DNA from: Streptomyces pristinaespiralis
GTDB lineage: Bacteria > Actinomycetota > Actinomycetes > Streptomycetales > Streptomycetaceae
Length of the DNA stretch: 64,000 nt
Direction: 5' to 3'
Assembly: GCF_001278075.1 (NCBI RefSeq)
Contig: NZ_CP011340.1
Location: 248,001 to 312,000 of the forward strand
Positions 48,964 through 57,851 of this stretch are shown piece by piece. The notes beneath the pieces are model-generated. The model was not told the DNA's origin, did no database searches, and was given only the letters and a program-made list of their open reading frames with translations. Each line of letters begins with the position of its first letter. The stretch's first letter is position 1. Made by a program: the position numbers and the translations under genes.

Positions 48964-50691
48964 TCAGAGCGCGGGCGGGGGCTCGTCGTCGAACCAGTAG
49001 GAGCGGCGCTGGTACGGGGTGCCGGGCAGGTGGGCGCGGGCGGGGCGGTCGTGTTCCTTCCACAGCACGTCCCAGTCGGGGGTGGCGCCGTCGGCCCATG
49101 CGCGGGCGAGCGGGTCCTGGGCGGGCGGCAGGTCGGCGCCGTCGGCGACGGACCGCAGGGCGGTGCGCAGGGCGGCGGTGTCGGACACGACGAGGGCGCG
49201 TCGGTGTTTCATGGCGCGCCGGCCGTACTGCAGCGTGTGGGCGAGGGAGGCGAGTTCGGGTGCGTGGGGGCCGTCGAGCTGGTGCAGCAGGCGGCGGGCC
49301 AGCAGGGCGACGGCCTCCTCGCTGCCGGCGGACAGCGGTACGACGTGCGGGCGGCCGGCTGGGCCGGCGGCGGGGGCGGCTGTGGCCGGCCGCGGGGGGC
49401 GGGGGGCTTCTTCGACGACCGCGTGGGACATGGAGCCGCCGAGTCCGAAGGCGTTGACGGCGCCGATGCGCGGGGTGCTTCCCGCGGGCCAGGGCACGTT
49501 CTCGACGGGGAGGCCGAGGGGCGCGTCGCCGACGGGGAGTTTGCCGTCGGCCTCGTCGAGGCCGGCGATCCTCGGGATGGTGCCGGCGCGCAGGGCGAGG
49601 ATCGTCTTGACGACTCCGATGAGTCCGGCGGCGGCTTCGAGGTGGCCGATGTTGGCCTTGACGGAGCCGACCCACAGCCGGCCGTCGGGCCCGGCGGCGG
49701 GCCCGTCGACGAGGTGGGCCAGGGCGGCGATCTCGGTGGCGTCGCCGCCGCGGGTGCCGGTGCCGTGGGCCTCGAGGTGGCCGAGGTCGCGGGGGGTGAG
49801 CCCGGCCTTGGCGAGGGTCTGCCGGACGAGGGCGGTCTGGGAGTCCTGGTCGGTGCCGGTCAGTCCGCCGCCGCGGCCGTTGTGGGCGCTGCCGACGGAG
49901 CGGATGACGGCGTGCACGGGGTCGCCGTCGGCGAGGGCGGCGTCGAGGGGTTTGAGGAGCAGGCAGGCGCCGCCCTCGCCGCGCAGGTAGCCGTTGCGGG
50001 CGGCGCTGAAGGGCACCGAGTCGCCGGTGGGTGACAGGGCGCCGCCGAGGTAGGCGTTGGTGGTGTAGTAGCCGGCGCTGAACAGGTTGGGTGAGCCGAC
50101 CAGTGCCATGGGGTAGTCGCCCGCGCGCAGGCCCTGGACGGCGAAGCCGAGGGCGGACAGCCCGGCGGAGCAGGCGGAGTCGATGACCATGCTGGGGCCG
50201 GTCCAGCCGAACTGGTAGGAGACGCGGTTGGCGAGGAAGGCCATCATGGTGCCGGGGAACGCGGCGCCGTCGGAGCGTCGGCCGCGTGCGGTCATGCGTT
50301 CGGCGTAGTCGGACATGAAGGCGCCGGCGAAGACGGCGACGGGTTCGCCGGTGAGTGTCTGCGGGTCCAGGCCGGCGTTCTCCACGGCGTGCCAGGCCAG
50401 TTCGAGCATGAGCCGGTGCTGGGGGTCCATGAAGGCGGCCATGCGGTGGGCGATGCCGAAGAAGCGGGCGTCGAAGCCGTCGATGGAGTCGAGGAGGAAC
50501 GCGCGGGGGGTGTTGGCGGCGGCGACCTGCTCGTCGAGTCCGTACCAGCGTCCGGCGGGCACGTCGTGCAGGTGCCGTTCGCCGCGGGAGACGACGTCCC
50601 AGAATTCGGTCAGGGTCTCTGCGCCGGCGGTCCGGCAGGACATGCCGATGACGGCGACGGGTGCGGCGTCGGTGCCGTGGGCGGTTGTCAC
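48964..50691 (-). CDS. Stand-alone type I ketosynthase with trans-AT-style C-terminal linker
   Basis: 575 residues. Complete KS with catalytic Cys174 (DSACSAGLSAL), His309 (EAHGTGT) and His350 (KANIGHLEAAAG), so it should condense rather than only decarboxylate. After the KS comes a linker ending LPGTPYQRRSYWFDD, the post-AT YPFxxxRYW-like tail of modular PKSs, but there is no AT or other domain. It is the last gene of the beta-branching operon (GTGA overlap with the second hydratase). Probably makes a beta-ketoacyl-ACP on the carrier at 54670 for branching; the AT would act in trans. Confidence 0.92.
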   Translation of the reverse strand: MTTAHGTDAAPVAVIGMSCRTAGAETLTEFWDVVSRGERHLHDVPAGRWYGLDEQVAAANTPRAFLLDSIDGFDARFFGIAHRMAAFMDPQHRLMLELAWHAVENAGLDPQTLTGEPVAVFAGAFMSDYAERMTARGRRSDGAAFPGTMMAFLANRVSYQFGWTGPSMVIDSACSAGLSALGFAVQGLRAGDYPMALVGSPNLFSAGYYTTNAYLGGALSPTGDSVPFSAARNGYLRGEGGACLLLKPLDAALADGDPVHAVIRSVGSAHNGRGGGLTGTDQDSQTALVRQTLAKAGLTPRDLGHLEAHGTGTRGGDATEIAALAHLVDGPAAGPDGRLWVGSVKANIGHLEAAAGLIGVVKTILALRAGTIPRIAGLDEADGKLPVGDAPLGLPVENVPWPAGSTPRIGAVNAFGLGGSMSHAVVEEAPRPPRPATAAPAAGPAGRPHVVPLSAGSEEAVALLARRLLHQLDGPHAPELASLAHTLQYGRRAMKHRRALVVSDTAALRTALRSVADGADLPPAQDPLARAWADGATPDWDVLWKEHDRPARAHLPGTPYQRRSYWFDDEPPPAL

Positions 50692-51476
50692 GCGGCGGCC
50701 TCCGGCTGTCCGGCGCGGGTGATGCGCTGGCCGTGCAGGCCCCGGATGCGGCGGCGTGCCTCGTCGCCGGTGATGGTGGCCTCGTGGTCGGGGATCTCCC
50801 GTTCGAGGGCGGCCCGGGCGTCGGTGAGGAGGGTCCGTACGAGCTGGGACTTCATCATCGCCAGCGCGCCGCGTGGTGCCTGGGCGCTCTGCAGGGCGAT
50901 GCGGTGGGCCTCCGCCGGGACGGTGTCGTGGGCGCAGATCCTGGTGCCGGCGCCGCGTTCGCGCAGTTCGCGGCCGGTGTAGGTGCGGCTGGTGTACATC
51001 ATCTCGGTGCCCAGCGCGCGGCCGAACGCCGCCGGCACGACGTGGGAGGCGCCGAGGATGGGGGTGAAGCCGAAGGTGAGGAAGTTCATCGCGTAGCGGG
51101 AGCGTTCGCTGAGGACGGCGATGTCGCAGTAGAGGGCGAGCAGCAGTCCGCCGCCGAGTGCGTGTCCCTGGGCGGCGGCCACGACCGGCACCGGGCAGGC
51201 GGCGATGGCCTGCATCATTTCCCAGAGTTCGACGACGCGCTGCTCGTGGGTGCCGAGCATGCGTTCGGTGGCGCCTCCGGCGCTGAAGACGCCGGGTGCG
51301 CCTTCCAGGACGACGGCCCGGACGTCCCGGTCGTCGCCGGCCCGTTGCAGGGCGGCGATGAGGCCGGCGCGCAGCTCGGGGGTGAACCGGTTGTGGCCCG
51401 CCTCGTCGCACATCCGGACGGTGGCGACGGGCGCCTCGGTGTGCAGCTGGACGGGCCCGTAGGAAAGAGCGGTCAC
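50688..51476 (-). CDS. Enoyl-CoA hydratase-like decarboxylase (ECH2)
   Basis: 262 residues, crotonase fold. FSAGGATERML, oxyanion-hole AAQGHALGGGLLLALYCD and MNFLTFGFTPILGASHV, a pattern close to PksI/ECH2 enzymes that decarboxylate the glutaconyl-type intermediate in beta-branching. Coupled to both neighbours by 4-nt overlaps. Confidence 0.9.
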   Translation of the reverse strand: MTALSYGPVQLHTEAPVATVRMCDEAGHNRFTPELRAGLIAALQRAGDDRDVRAVVLEGAPGVFSAGGATERMLGTHEQRVVELWEMMQAIAACPVPVVAAAQGHALGGGLLLALYCDIAVLSERSRYAMNFLTFGFTPILGASHVVPAAFGRALGTEMMYTSRTYTGRELRERGAGTRICAHDTVPAEAHRIALQSAQAPRGALAMMKSQLVRTLLTDARAALEREIPDHEATITGDEARRRIRGLHGQRITRAGQPEAAA

Positions 51477-52231
51477 GGTATCAGTCCTTGCCGGTGAAGG
51501 GTGTTCAGCCGCTCGTGGACCCGCTGGTCGGCAAGGCGTTCGGCGACGGCGCGCAGCGCGCGGTCGGCGTGGCCTTCGGGGGCGGGGAACAGTTCACGGC
51601 GGTAGCGCTTGAGTGCGCGTACGGCTCCGTGGTCGGCGGCCCGCAGGCGCCGCAGCAGCAGCCGCAGTTCCTGGCGGCAGTCGTCGGTGCGCTGGTCGGC
51701 GAGGCCGATGTCGGCGGCCTGTTCGGCGCTGACGTGCTGGGCGCCGAGTGCGAGGGAGAAGGCGCGGTGGCGGCCGGTGCGTTCGGCGACGACGGGCAGG
51801 ATCACGGCGGGTACGAGGCCGAGGAGGACCTCGGTCATGCGGAAGCTCGCGCGGGGGCCGGCGATGACGTGGTCGCAGGCGGCGGCGAGGCCGACGCCTC
51901 CTCCGGTGGCGGCGCCGTCGACGACGGCGACGGTGACCAGGGGCGAGTCGGCCAGGCGTTGCAGCAGGTGGTGCACGGCGGTCAGGCGCGGCCGCCAGCC
52001 GTCGCGGTCGGCCTCGCCGAGGGCGATGCCCGAGCAGAAGCTGTCGCCGGTGGCGTCGAGGACGAACACCTCGGCGCCCTCGGCCGCTTCGGCGGCGGTG
52101 AGGGCGCCGGTGAGGGCCGTGAGCATGTCGTCGTCGAGGCGGTTGCGGGTGGCGGGCGTGTCGAGGGTGGCGCGGACCAGGGGCGGGCGGCCGGTGTCCA
52201 CGCGCAGCGGGGCGGGGGCTGTCAGCGCCAC
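51473..52231 (-). CDS. Enoyl-CoA hydratase-like dehydratase (ECH1)
   Basis: 252 residues, crotonase fold. SFCSGIALGE, DGAATGGGVGLAAACDHVIAG and SFRMTEVLLGLVPAVILPVV, similar to PksH/ECH1, which dehydrates the HMG-like adduct. GTG 52231 lies 10 bp inside the end of the HMG-synthase gene; no strong ribosome site is visible, suggesting coupled translation. Confidence 0.88.
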   Translation of the reverse strand: MALTAPAPLRVDTGRPPLVRATLDTPATRNRLDDDMLTALTGALTAAEAAEGAEVFVLDATGDSFCSGIALGEADRDGWRPRLTAVHHLLQRLADSPLVTVAVVDGAATGGGVGLAAACDHVIAGPRASFRMTEVLLGLVPAVILPVVAERTGRHRAFSLALGAQHVSAEQAADIGLADQRTDDCRQELRLLLRRLRAADHGAVRALKRYRRELFPAPEGHADRALRAVAERLADQRVHERLNTLHRQGLIP

Positions 52232-53469
52232 TCGTACCGCCTGATGTAGTTCTCGACGCCGGCCAGCACCAGTTGCTTGCCGTGGTCGCGGAAGGGCGCG
52301 AGGAAGGTCTCCTGGAGCGAGTCGTCGACGTCGCGGTGGGCCTTGGGCACCAGGATGCGGCGGGTGACGGGCAGCATCTGCTCGTACTCGGCGAAGGTCA
52401 GCTCGCGCCGCAGGGCGAGGCGTTCCGCGATGCGTGCCTTGCCGAGGGTCGCCTTGGCGCCGGGGGCGACGGTCGCGCCGAAGAACTCGGAGGCGCAGCC
52501 GGATCCGTAGGAGTACATGCCGAGCCGGGCGCCTTCGACGCGTTCGGCGCTCTGGTGGTCGATCAGGGAGGCGAGGGCGAGCCAGATGGCGCCGGAGCAC
52601 AGGTTGCCGACGACCCGGCCGTAGCGCAGGGAGGGGGCGACGCGCCGCTCGAAGTCCTCGGCGATCGCCTTGGGGGCGCGGGGTGCGAATTCGCGCATCA
52701 GCTTGCGGTGCGCGGCTCTGACCATGCCGCCGAACGGGGTGTGCATGACGACGTGGTCGAAGGAGTCGGCGAAGTCGGTGCCCGGGACGTTGGCGGTGTA
52801 GGCGCGGAAGCTGTCGGAGAGGCACTCGAGGTAGGCGAGCAGCGACAGGTCGGGGTTGTACAGGTCGTAGTCCGGGGCGGGCCGGGCGGTGTCCATGACT
52901 TCGAAGCTGTTGAGGCCGTAGGCGCCGGGGGTCAGGGCGAGAATGCCGGGGCTGTCGCCGACGAGGAGCGCCACGGCGCCGTGGCCGGTGGTGGGCTCGG
53001 CGTATTTGGCGTACTCGTCCATGGGGTTGACGTCGGTGGCGATGATCAGTGCCTTGGCGCCGGGCCGCAGGCCGGACCTCAGGTAGCCGGCGGCGAGCTG
53101 GAGGGCGCCGGTCGCCCCGTAGCAGGCCTGCTTGACCTCCATGTAGCGGCACTGCCGGGACAGGCCGAGGTGTCGGTGGACGTGGGAGGCGAGGGACTTG
53201 CTGTAGTCGAGGCCGGACTCGCTGGAGGTGACGAGGAGTTCGATGGAGTCCCGGTCGTCGTCGCTGAGGGCGTCGACGAGGGGTTTGGCGGCGTTGACGG
53301 CGCCGGTGACCGGGTCCTCCCAGGGGAGCTGGACGGACCGCTCGTCCATCATGAGGTTGTCGAAGCGGTCCGGGTCGAGGCCGCGGGCGTCGAAGAGGGC
53401 GCGGGCGGAGATCTTGGCGACACCGGCGTGGACGTTCAGTGCCTCGACGCCGATACGGGCGGTGCTCAT
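52222..53469 (-). CDS. HMG-CoA-synthase-like enzyme for polyketide beta-branching
   Basis: 415 residues. Catalytic triad visible: Glu84 in VTSSESGLDYSK, Cys116 in KQACYGATGAL and His243 in VVMHTPFGGMV. In trans-AT systems (LnmM, PksG) this enzyme adds the enolate of a donor acyl-ACP to a beta-ketoacyl-ACP. Flanked by the donor-type ACP and LnmK-like genes, it completes a beta-branching set. ATG 53469 overlaps the ACP stop. Confidence 0.95.
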   Translation of the reverse strand: MSTARIGVEALNVHAGVAKISARALFDARGLDPDRFDNLMMDERSVQLPWEDPVTGAVNAAKPLVDALSDDDRDSIELLVTSSESGLDYSKSLASHVHRHLGLSRQCRYMEVKQACYGATGALQLAAGYLRSGLRPGAKALIIATDVNPMDEYAKYAEPTTGHGAVALLVGDSPGILALTPGAYGLNSFEVMDTARPAPDYDLYNPDLSLLAYLECLSDSFRAYTANVPGTDFADSFDHVVMHTPFGGMVRAAHRKLMREFAPRAPKAIAEDFERRVAPSLRYGRVVGNLCSGAIWLALASLIDHQSAERVEGARLGMYSYGSGCASEFFGATVAPGAKATLGKARIAERLALRRELTFAEYEQMLPVTRRILVPKAHRDVDDSLQETFLAPFRDHGKQLVLAGVENYIRRYEWR

Positions 53470-53729
53470 CGCGGGCCGCCGGTGGCGAGATGGGCGACGA
53501 GGCCGCCGATGTCGGGGATGTCGGCGAAGGTGGAGACCCGCTCGCGGCTGCCGAGCCGGTGGGTGAGGGTGGTGATGATCTCGACGCGGTCGACGGAGTC
53601 GGCGCCGAGGTCCTTCAGGCTCCGCCCGTCGGTGATCTCCTCGGCGGGTACGTCGGGCAGGATCTCGGCGACGACCTCCGCGAGGACGCGCCGGACGGTG
53701 GCTTCGTCGGTGGCGGCGGGGGCGGTCAT
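53466..53729 (-). CDS. Discrete acyl carrier protein, probable branching donor (LnmL-like)
   Basis: 87 residues. Phosphopantetheine Ser45 in LGADSVDRVEI. Located between LnmK-like and HMG-synthase genes, exactly where LnmL lies in logic, so it probably carries the donor acyl group. ATGA overlaps at both ends. Confidence 0.92.
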   Translation of the reverse strand: MTAPAATDEATVRRVLAEVVAEILPDVPAEEITDGRSLKDLGADSVDRVEIITTLTHRLGSRERVSTFADIPDIGGLVAHLATGGPR

Positions 53730-54673
53730 GAGTCCTCCAGGAGCTGCTGGATCGAGCAGACGGCGAGCAGCCGTCCGGTCGCGGCCTCGGTGACGGCGAC
53801 GTCGGCGATCTCGTCGCCGGCCACGGTGTCGCTGTGCCACAGCCGCACGGTGAGGGTGAGTTCGGCGTCGGCGTCGGCGTTGCCGAAGTAGCCGATCCGG
53901 TGGTCGACGACGGTGCGGCGGCTGAAGCCGCGCGGGTCGCGGCCCAGGGCGCGCCACTGGCGCAGCAGGGCGGTGTCGACGATGGCGAAGTAGGAGGCGA
54001 AGTACATGAGCCCGGCGCCGTTGAGGTCGCGTACCCGGTCCAGGGTGTAGGTGGTGGTGTACGGCGCGGACGCGGTGCGGCCCGGGATGCCTCCGGGGTG
54101 GAAGGTGCCCGCCTTGCGGGCGCGGCCGCAGATCCCGCGGGGCGAGTGCTCGGCGGGCAGCGGGGGCAGGTGCTCGTGCCGGTGGCCGGCCGGGGACGCC
54201 TCCACCAGGCCCTCGTTGCTGTCCGGGTGGGAGCGGGAGATCCAGCGGTTGTAGTTCTCGACGTACAGGCAGTCCTCGCGCTGCTCCTCGTGGAAGGCCC
54301 GCGGGTCCAGGCCGGTCGCCGGGGTGCCGGGGCGGGAGAGGCGGTGCAGGGTCATCACGGACTGCGGTCCGAGGTCGAAGACGCGTGAGGTGACGTCGAA
54401 CTCGTCGCCGAAGGCGATGCCGTAGGGCTGGATGTGCCGGCTGCCGCGGACGCGGAAGTAGTAGAAGGAGAGGTACGTGGGGTGGCCGTCGGCGCTGCGG
54501 GCGGCGTACACGTTGGTGCCGGTGGCGGCTTTGACGGCCTCCCACGTCCAGTCCCCGAGCTGCCCGAAGAACAGGGAGCCGGCGCCGCACATGCCCGGGG
54601 CCACCGTGACGCGGCGGGTCAGCAGGGACGTGTCGGCGGGCGCCGGTTTGTCGATCAGGTCGGTCGGGCTCAC
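53726..54673 (-). CDS. LnmK-like bifunctional acyltransferase/decarboxylase
   Basis: 315 residues. Resembles LnmK of leinamycin throughout: VTVAPGMCGAGSLFFGQLGDWTW at the N-terminus, LSFYYFRVRGSRHIQPYG, DEFDVTSRVFDLGPQSVMTLHRLS and MYFASYFAIVDTALLRQW, a double hot-dog fold. LnmK takes methylmalonyl-CoA and makes propionyl-ACP. If the specificity is the same, a propionate-derived, not acetate-derived, branch would be added. No KS-decarboxylase of the usual HCS cassette is present, which fits. Overlaps the neighbours by 4 nt. Confidence 0.9.
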   Translation of the reverse strand: MSPTDLIDKPAPADTSLLTRRVTVAPGMCGAGSLFFGQLGDWTWEAVKAATGTNVYAARSADGHPTYLSFYYFRVRGSRHIQPYGIAFGDEFDVTSRVFDLGPQSVMTLHRLSRPGTPATGLDPRAFHEEQREDCLYVENYNRWISRSHPDSNEGLVEASPAGHRHEHLPPLPAEHSPRGICGRARKAGTFHPGGIPGRTASAPYTTTYTLDRVRDLNGAGLMYFASYFAIVDTALLRQWRALGRDPRGFSRRTVVDHRIGYFGNADADAELTLTVRLWHSDTVAGDEIADVAVTEAATGRLLAVCSIQQLLEDS

Positions 54674-54942
54674 TTTGCGGTCGCCCCCAGGGCCGCGACC
54701 TGGCTGCTCACATAGGTGCTGAGCTGGTTGACCGTGGGGTGGGCGTAGACCGTGTCGAGCATCTCCTCGAGGCCGTACTTGGTGTTGAGGAGGGACACCA
54801 GCTCCACGCCCAGGACGGAGTCGAGTCCCAGCTCGGCGAAGGTGGCGTCGTCGTCGATCTCCTCGATCTCGCAGTAGAGGATCGCGGCCAGGTGTGTCCG
54901 CAGTTCGTCGCGGATCGAGTCGGCACTCACCAGGGTGGTCAT
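54670..54942 (-). CDS. Discrete acyl carrier protein, probable acceptor
   Basis: 90 residues. Phosphopantetheine Ser42 in LGLDSVLGVELVSLLN, closer to modular type I PKS ACPs than to type II ACPs. First gene of the leftward seven-gene module under box H. Likely carries the beta-keto acceptor made by the stand-alone KS. GAGAGAAG lies before the ATG. Confidence 0.92.
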   Translation of the reverse strand: MTTLVSADSIRDELRTHLAAILYCEIEEIDDDATFAELGLDSVLGVELVSLLNTKYGLEEMLDTVYAHPTVNQLSTYVSSQVAALGATAK

Positions 54943-55026
54943 TCGCTTCTCTCCTCAGCCTGTTCGGCTCGCCCGGCCCGCTCGACCGGCCGTGCGAGCA
55001 ATCGGTGTGACGCTAGGAAGGGCGTC

Positions 55027-55055
55027 TCGGGGACCGCTGGAGCCGTCCTCGAGAC
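55027..55055. promoter_or_regulatory. SARP-type box H upstream of the beta-branching operon
   Basis: Three heptamers with an exact 11-bp period (TCGGGGA, TGGAGCC, TCGAGAC on the plus strand; TCGAGGA, TCCAGCG on the minus strand) lie 85-113 bp before the ACP start at 54942. Confidence 0.62.
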
Positions 55056-55082
55056 GTGGAGGGGCGGTCGCGGTGGGGCGGT

Positions 55083-56486
55083 TCACGCGACGGCCTGCGG
55101 TTCGCGGACCGCCGCGGGCAGGAAGCCGAGCAGGGTCAGCAGGCTGCGTGCCTCGACGTTGAGGTGGCTGCCGTACCGCACGAACCCGATGAGCTGGCGG
55201 ACCGTCATCCAGGCGAATCCGGCGGGTGCTTCCAGGGGGAAGTCGTCGGCGACCTCGACCAGCAGGTAGCGGCTCCGGGCGTGGTAGAAGCGGCCGCCCT
55301 CCTCGGACTGCACGGCGTCGAACCGGATCTGCTCCCGCCCGGCGGTGAGCACGGTGTCCAGGTACGGGGGCCGGCCGGCCGGGTCGGGGCCGCCGGCGCG
55401 GTCGGTGAGGTAGTCGGCGGGCTGGCACTGGACGGTGGGCGCCATCTCGATGCGGTCCAGCGCCCCGGTCTCGATCCGGGCCTGCACCAGCAGGTGCAGC
55501 ACCCCTTCGACGCGTTTGGCGAGGAAGGCGATGACTCCCTGGCTGCGGGGCGCGAACATGGGCTGCGACCAGCCGGTCACCTCGCGGTTGGAGGCCTCGA
55601 CCCCCACGCCGAGGACGGTGAAGTGGCGGTCCTCGGCGTGGGCGACGATGCCGTCGCGCCGCGACCAGTCCGCGAGGCCGGCCAGGGGCACGAGGCGGCG
55701 GCTCAGCGTGCAGCGGCCCTTGGCCTCGGTGAACCAGCTCAGCAGTTCGACGGTGTTGTGCAGGGAGCGGCCGTCCTGCTGCCAGGACCGTACGAGGGCG
55801 CCGTCGAAGGTGTCGTCGTCGGGGTGGGCGCCGCGGCCCACGGCGGGGCGGCGCAGGGCGACGGCGCCGGACAGGACGGTGCGGGTGTCCATGTTCACCA
55901 GGTCGTCGCTCTGCAGGAGTTCGGCGATCTGGTCGAAGCTGAGCCAGCAGAAGTCGTCCAGGACGGGGATGTCGGCGTCGGTGCGCACGATCATGTTGCG
56001 GTTGCGTTTGGCGAGGAACCAGGACGCCTGCTCCGACTGGAGGGCGTCGAAGAGGACCTCGCCGCCGCGCGGGGCGACGAAGTGCTCGAGATAGGGAACG
56101 GGCCGCCCGCCGTGCACACGCATGTAGTTGCTCTTCGTGGCCTGCACGGTCGGCGACAACTGGACGAGATTCACATTTCCCGGTTCCATCTTCGCCTGGA
56201 GAAGGCAGTGCGGAACTCCGTCGAACTCCTTCACCAGGATTCCGAGAATTCCGTGTTCCGGCTGAACGATGATCGGCTGCTGCCAGGCTTCCACGGCCCG
56301 TCCCGAGTCGGTGACCTCGAGGCCCTGGACGGAGAAGAACCGTCCGCTGCGGTGCACCAGGTTCCCGGAGTCCGCCTCCATCGACCAGCCGTCGAGGCGG
56401 TCGAGGGGGACCTGGGCGACCTTGTAGGCGTTCGCGGCGCACCGCTGCTCGAACCAGCGGTGGAATTCTGTTGTGTCGGAGAACAT
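55083..56486 (-). CDS. NDP-hexose 2,3-dehydratase
   Basis: 467 residues, the usual size. Two repeated halves are visible: QQPIIVQPEHGILGILVKEF with MEPGNVNLVQLSPTVQATKSNY, and SQPMFAPRSQGVIAFLAKRV with RIETGALDRIEMAPTVQCQPADY. Removes the C-2 hydroxyl to give a 3,4-diketo sugar, the first committed step to 2,6-dideoxyhexoses. ATG 56486 has GGGAGG upstream. Works with the 3-ketoreductase at 60040. Followed by the beta-branching operon after 140 bp with its own box. Confidence 0.95.
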   Translation of the reverse strand: MFSDTTEFHRWFEQRCAANAYKVAQVPLDRLDGWSMEADSGNLVHRSGRFFSVQGLEVTDSGRAVEAWQQPIIVQPEHGILGILVKEFDGVPHCLLQAKMEPGNVNLVQLSPTVQATKSNYMRVHGGRPVPYLEHFVAPRGGEVLFDALQSEQASWFLAKRNRNMIVRTDADIPVLDDFCWLSFDQIAELLQSDDLVNMDTRTVLSGAVALRRPAVGRGAHPDDDTFDGALVRSWQQDGRSLHNTVELLSWFTEAKGRCTLSRRLVPLAGLADWSRRDGIVAHAEDRHFTVLGVGVEASNREVTGWSQPMFAPRSQGVIAFLAKRVEGVLHLLVQARIETGALDRIEMAPTVQCQPADYLTDRAGGPDPAGRPPYLDTVLTAGREQIRFDAVQSEEGGRFYHARSRYLLVEVADDFPLEAPAGFAWMTVRQLIGFVRYGSHLNVEARSLLTLLGFLPAAVREPQAVA

Positions 56487-56561
56487 CTGGGGGCCTCCCG
56501 TTGGGTCTCTTCCAAAAATGTGCCGAAGGGCCGGCGATCGCGGCCGATTCGCAAGAGAAGT

Positions 56562-56601
56562 TCGAGCCGGGTTCGAGCCCGGGAATTGAGAATGTCGAGT
56601 C
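56562..56601 (+). promoter_or_regulatory. SARP-type box I
   Basis: TCGAGCC at 56562 and 56573 and TCGAGTC at 56595 (11- and 22-bp steps). A -10-like GGATAT begins about 8 bp after the last heptamer, the spacing known for SARP promoters. Points at the EstB-like gene (start 56636); may also serve the divergent 2,3-dehydratase. Confidence 0.78.
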
Positions 56602-56635
56602 TCGAAGTGGATATGCGGCGCAAGGAGTTGATCCG

Positions 56636-57844
56636 GTGACAACCGAAGTCGAGGAGACCGTGACGGTGCGTGGGGAATGCGCGCCCGGTTTCGAGGAAGT
56701 GGCGCGTGCTTTCGCGGGGAACTTCCGCGACGGCACGCAGACCGGGGCGGGGGTGAGCGTGTATCTGCGCGGCCGTGAAGTGGTGAACCTGTGGGGCGGG
56801 TTCGCCGACGAGGCCGCCGGCCGGCCCTGGGAGCGGGACACCCTGGCCGTGCTCGCCTCCCCCACCAAGTCCGTGGCGGCCGGTGCGCTGTTCGTGCTGA
56901 TCGAGCGCGGCGTCCTGGAACTGGACGCCCCGATCGCCCGCTACTGGCCCGAGTTCGCGGCGGCCGGCAAGGAGTCGGTCACCCTGCGGATGCTGCTGGC
57001 GCAGCGCACCGGTGTGGTGGCGCTGGACTCGGACCCGATCACCTACGAGAAGCTGCGCACCGGCCGGCCGGTCGTCGAGGCGCTCGCCGCGGCCCGCCCC
57101 GAGTGGGCGCCGGGCACCGCGCACGGCTATCACGCCATGACCTTCGGCCACATGGTCAGTGAGGTGGTGCGGCGGGTCACCGGCTCGACGGTGGGCCGGT
57201 TCTTCGCGGAGGAGATCGCCGGGCCGCTGGGCCTCGAGTGCTTCATCGGCCTGCCCGAGGACCGGCTGCCGCGGCTGGCGACGATGGTGCCGTCCAAGGC
57301 CGAGGTCCTGATGGACGGCGGTGCGGCCGGCCAGGTGACGGAGCTGCTCGCGGCGCTCGGCGACCCGTCGTCGCTGACCTTCCGGGCGACGATCGGCAGC
57401 ATGTCCTTCGACGCCGACACCGGTGACGACGCCAAGCGGGTGCGGCTGGAGAACGCCTCCTACGACGGGGTGGCCGACGCCGGGTCGCTGGCCCGCTACT
57501 TCGCCGCGCTGATCGGCGAGGTGGACGGGGTGCGTCTGGCGGGGCCGGCGCTGGTCGACGAGATCCGCCGGGAGCACTCCTCGGGCCGGTGCCGCACCAT
57601 GCTGATGGACACCAACTGGGGCCTGGGCATGATGCTGCCGGACGGGCCGCTCTACCCGGCGTCCGCCGGGCCGCTGGGCTCCTTCGGTCTGGCCGGCGCG
57701 ACCGGCTCGTTCGCGTGCGCCGTCCCCGGCCGGCAGCTCGCCTTCGCCTATGTTCCGGGCGGCGGTTCGCACGTCGTCGACCGGCTCGATCCGCGGGCCC
57801 GGCGCGTCGCGGAGGCCGTGCACCGCAGCGCCGCCGCCTGCTGA
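56636..57844 (+). CDS. EstB-like serine esterase (beta-lactamase fold)
   Basis: 402 residues. Active-site SPTK (Ser-x-x-Lys) in VLASPTKSVAAGALFVLIERG, Tyr in HGYHAMTFGHMV, and LAGATGSFACAVPG near the C-terminus in place of the KTG/HxG motif; a family VIII carboxylesterase. Unlike the protein at 11098 it keeps the catalytic Ser. Might remove or transfer an acyl group. GTG 56636 has AAGGAG 8 nt upstream. Confidence 0.9.
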   Translation: MTTEVEETVTVRGECAPGFEEVARAFAGNFRDGTQTGAGVSVYLRGREVVNLWGGFADEAAGRPWERDTLAVLASPTKSVAAGALFVLIERGVLELDAPIARYWPEFAAAGKESVTLRMLLAQRTGVVALDSDPITYEKLRTGRPVVEALAAARPEWAPGTAHGYHAMTFGHMVSEVVRRVTGSTVGRFFAEEIAGPLGLECFIGLPEDRLPRLATMVPSKAEVLMDGGAAGQVTELLAALGDPSSLTFRATIGSMSFDADTGDDAKRVRLENASYDGVADAGSLARYFAALIGEVDGVRLAGPALVDEIRREHSSGRCRTMLMDTNWGLGMMLPDGPLYPASAGPLGSFGLAGATGSFACAVPGRQLAFAYVPGGGSHVVDRLDPRARRVAEAVHRSAAAC

Positions 57845-57851
57845 GCGGGGG

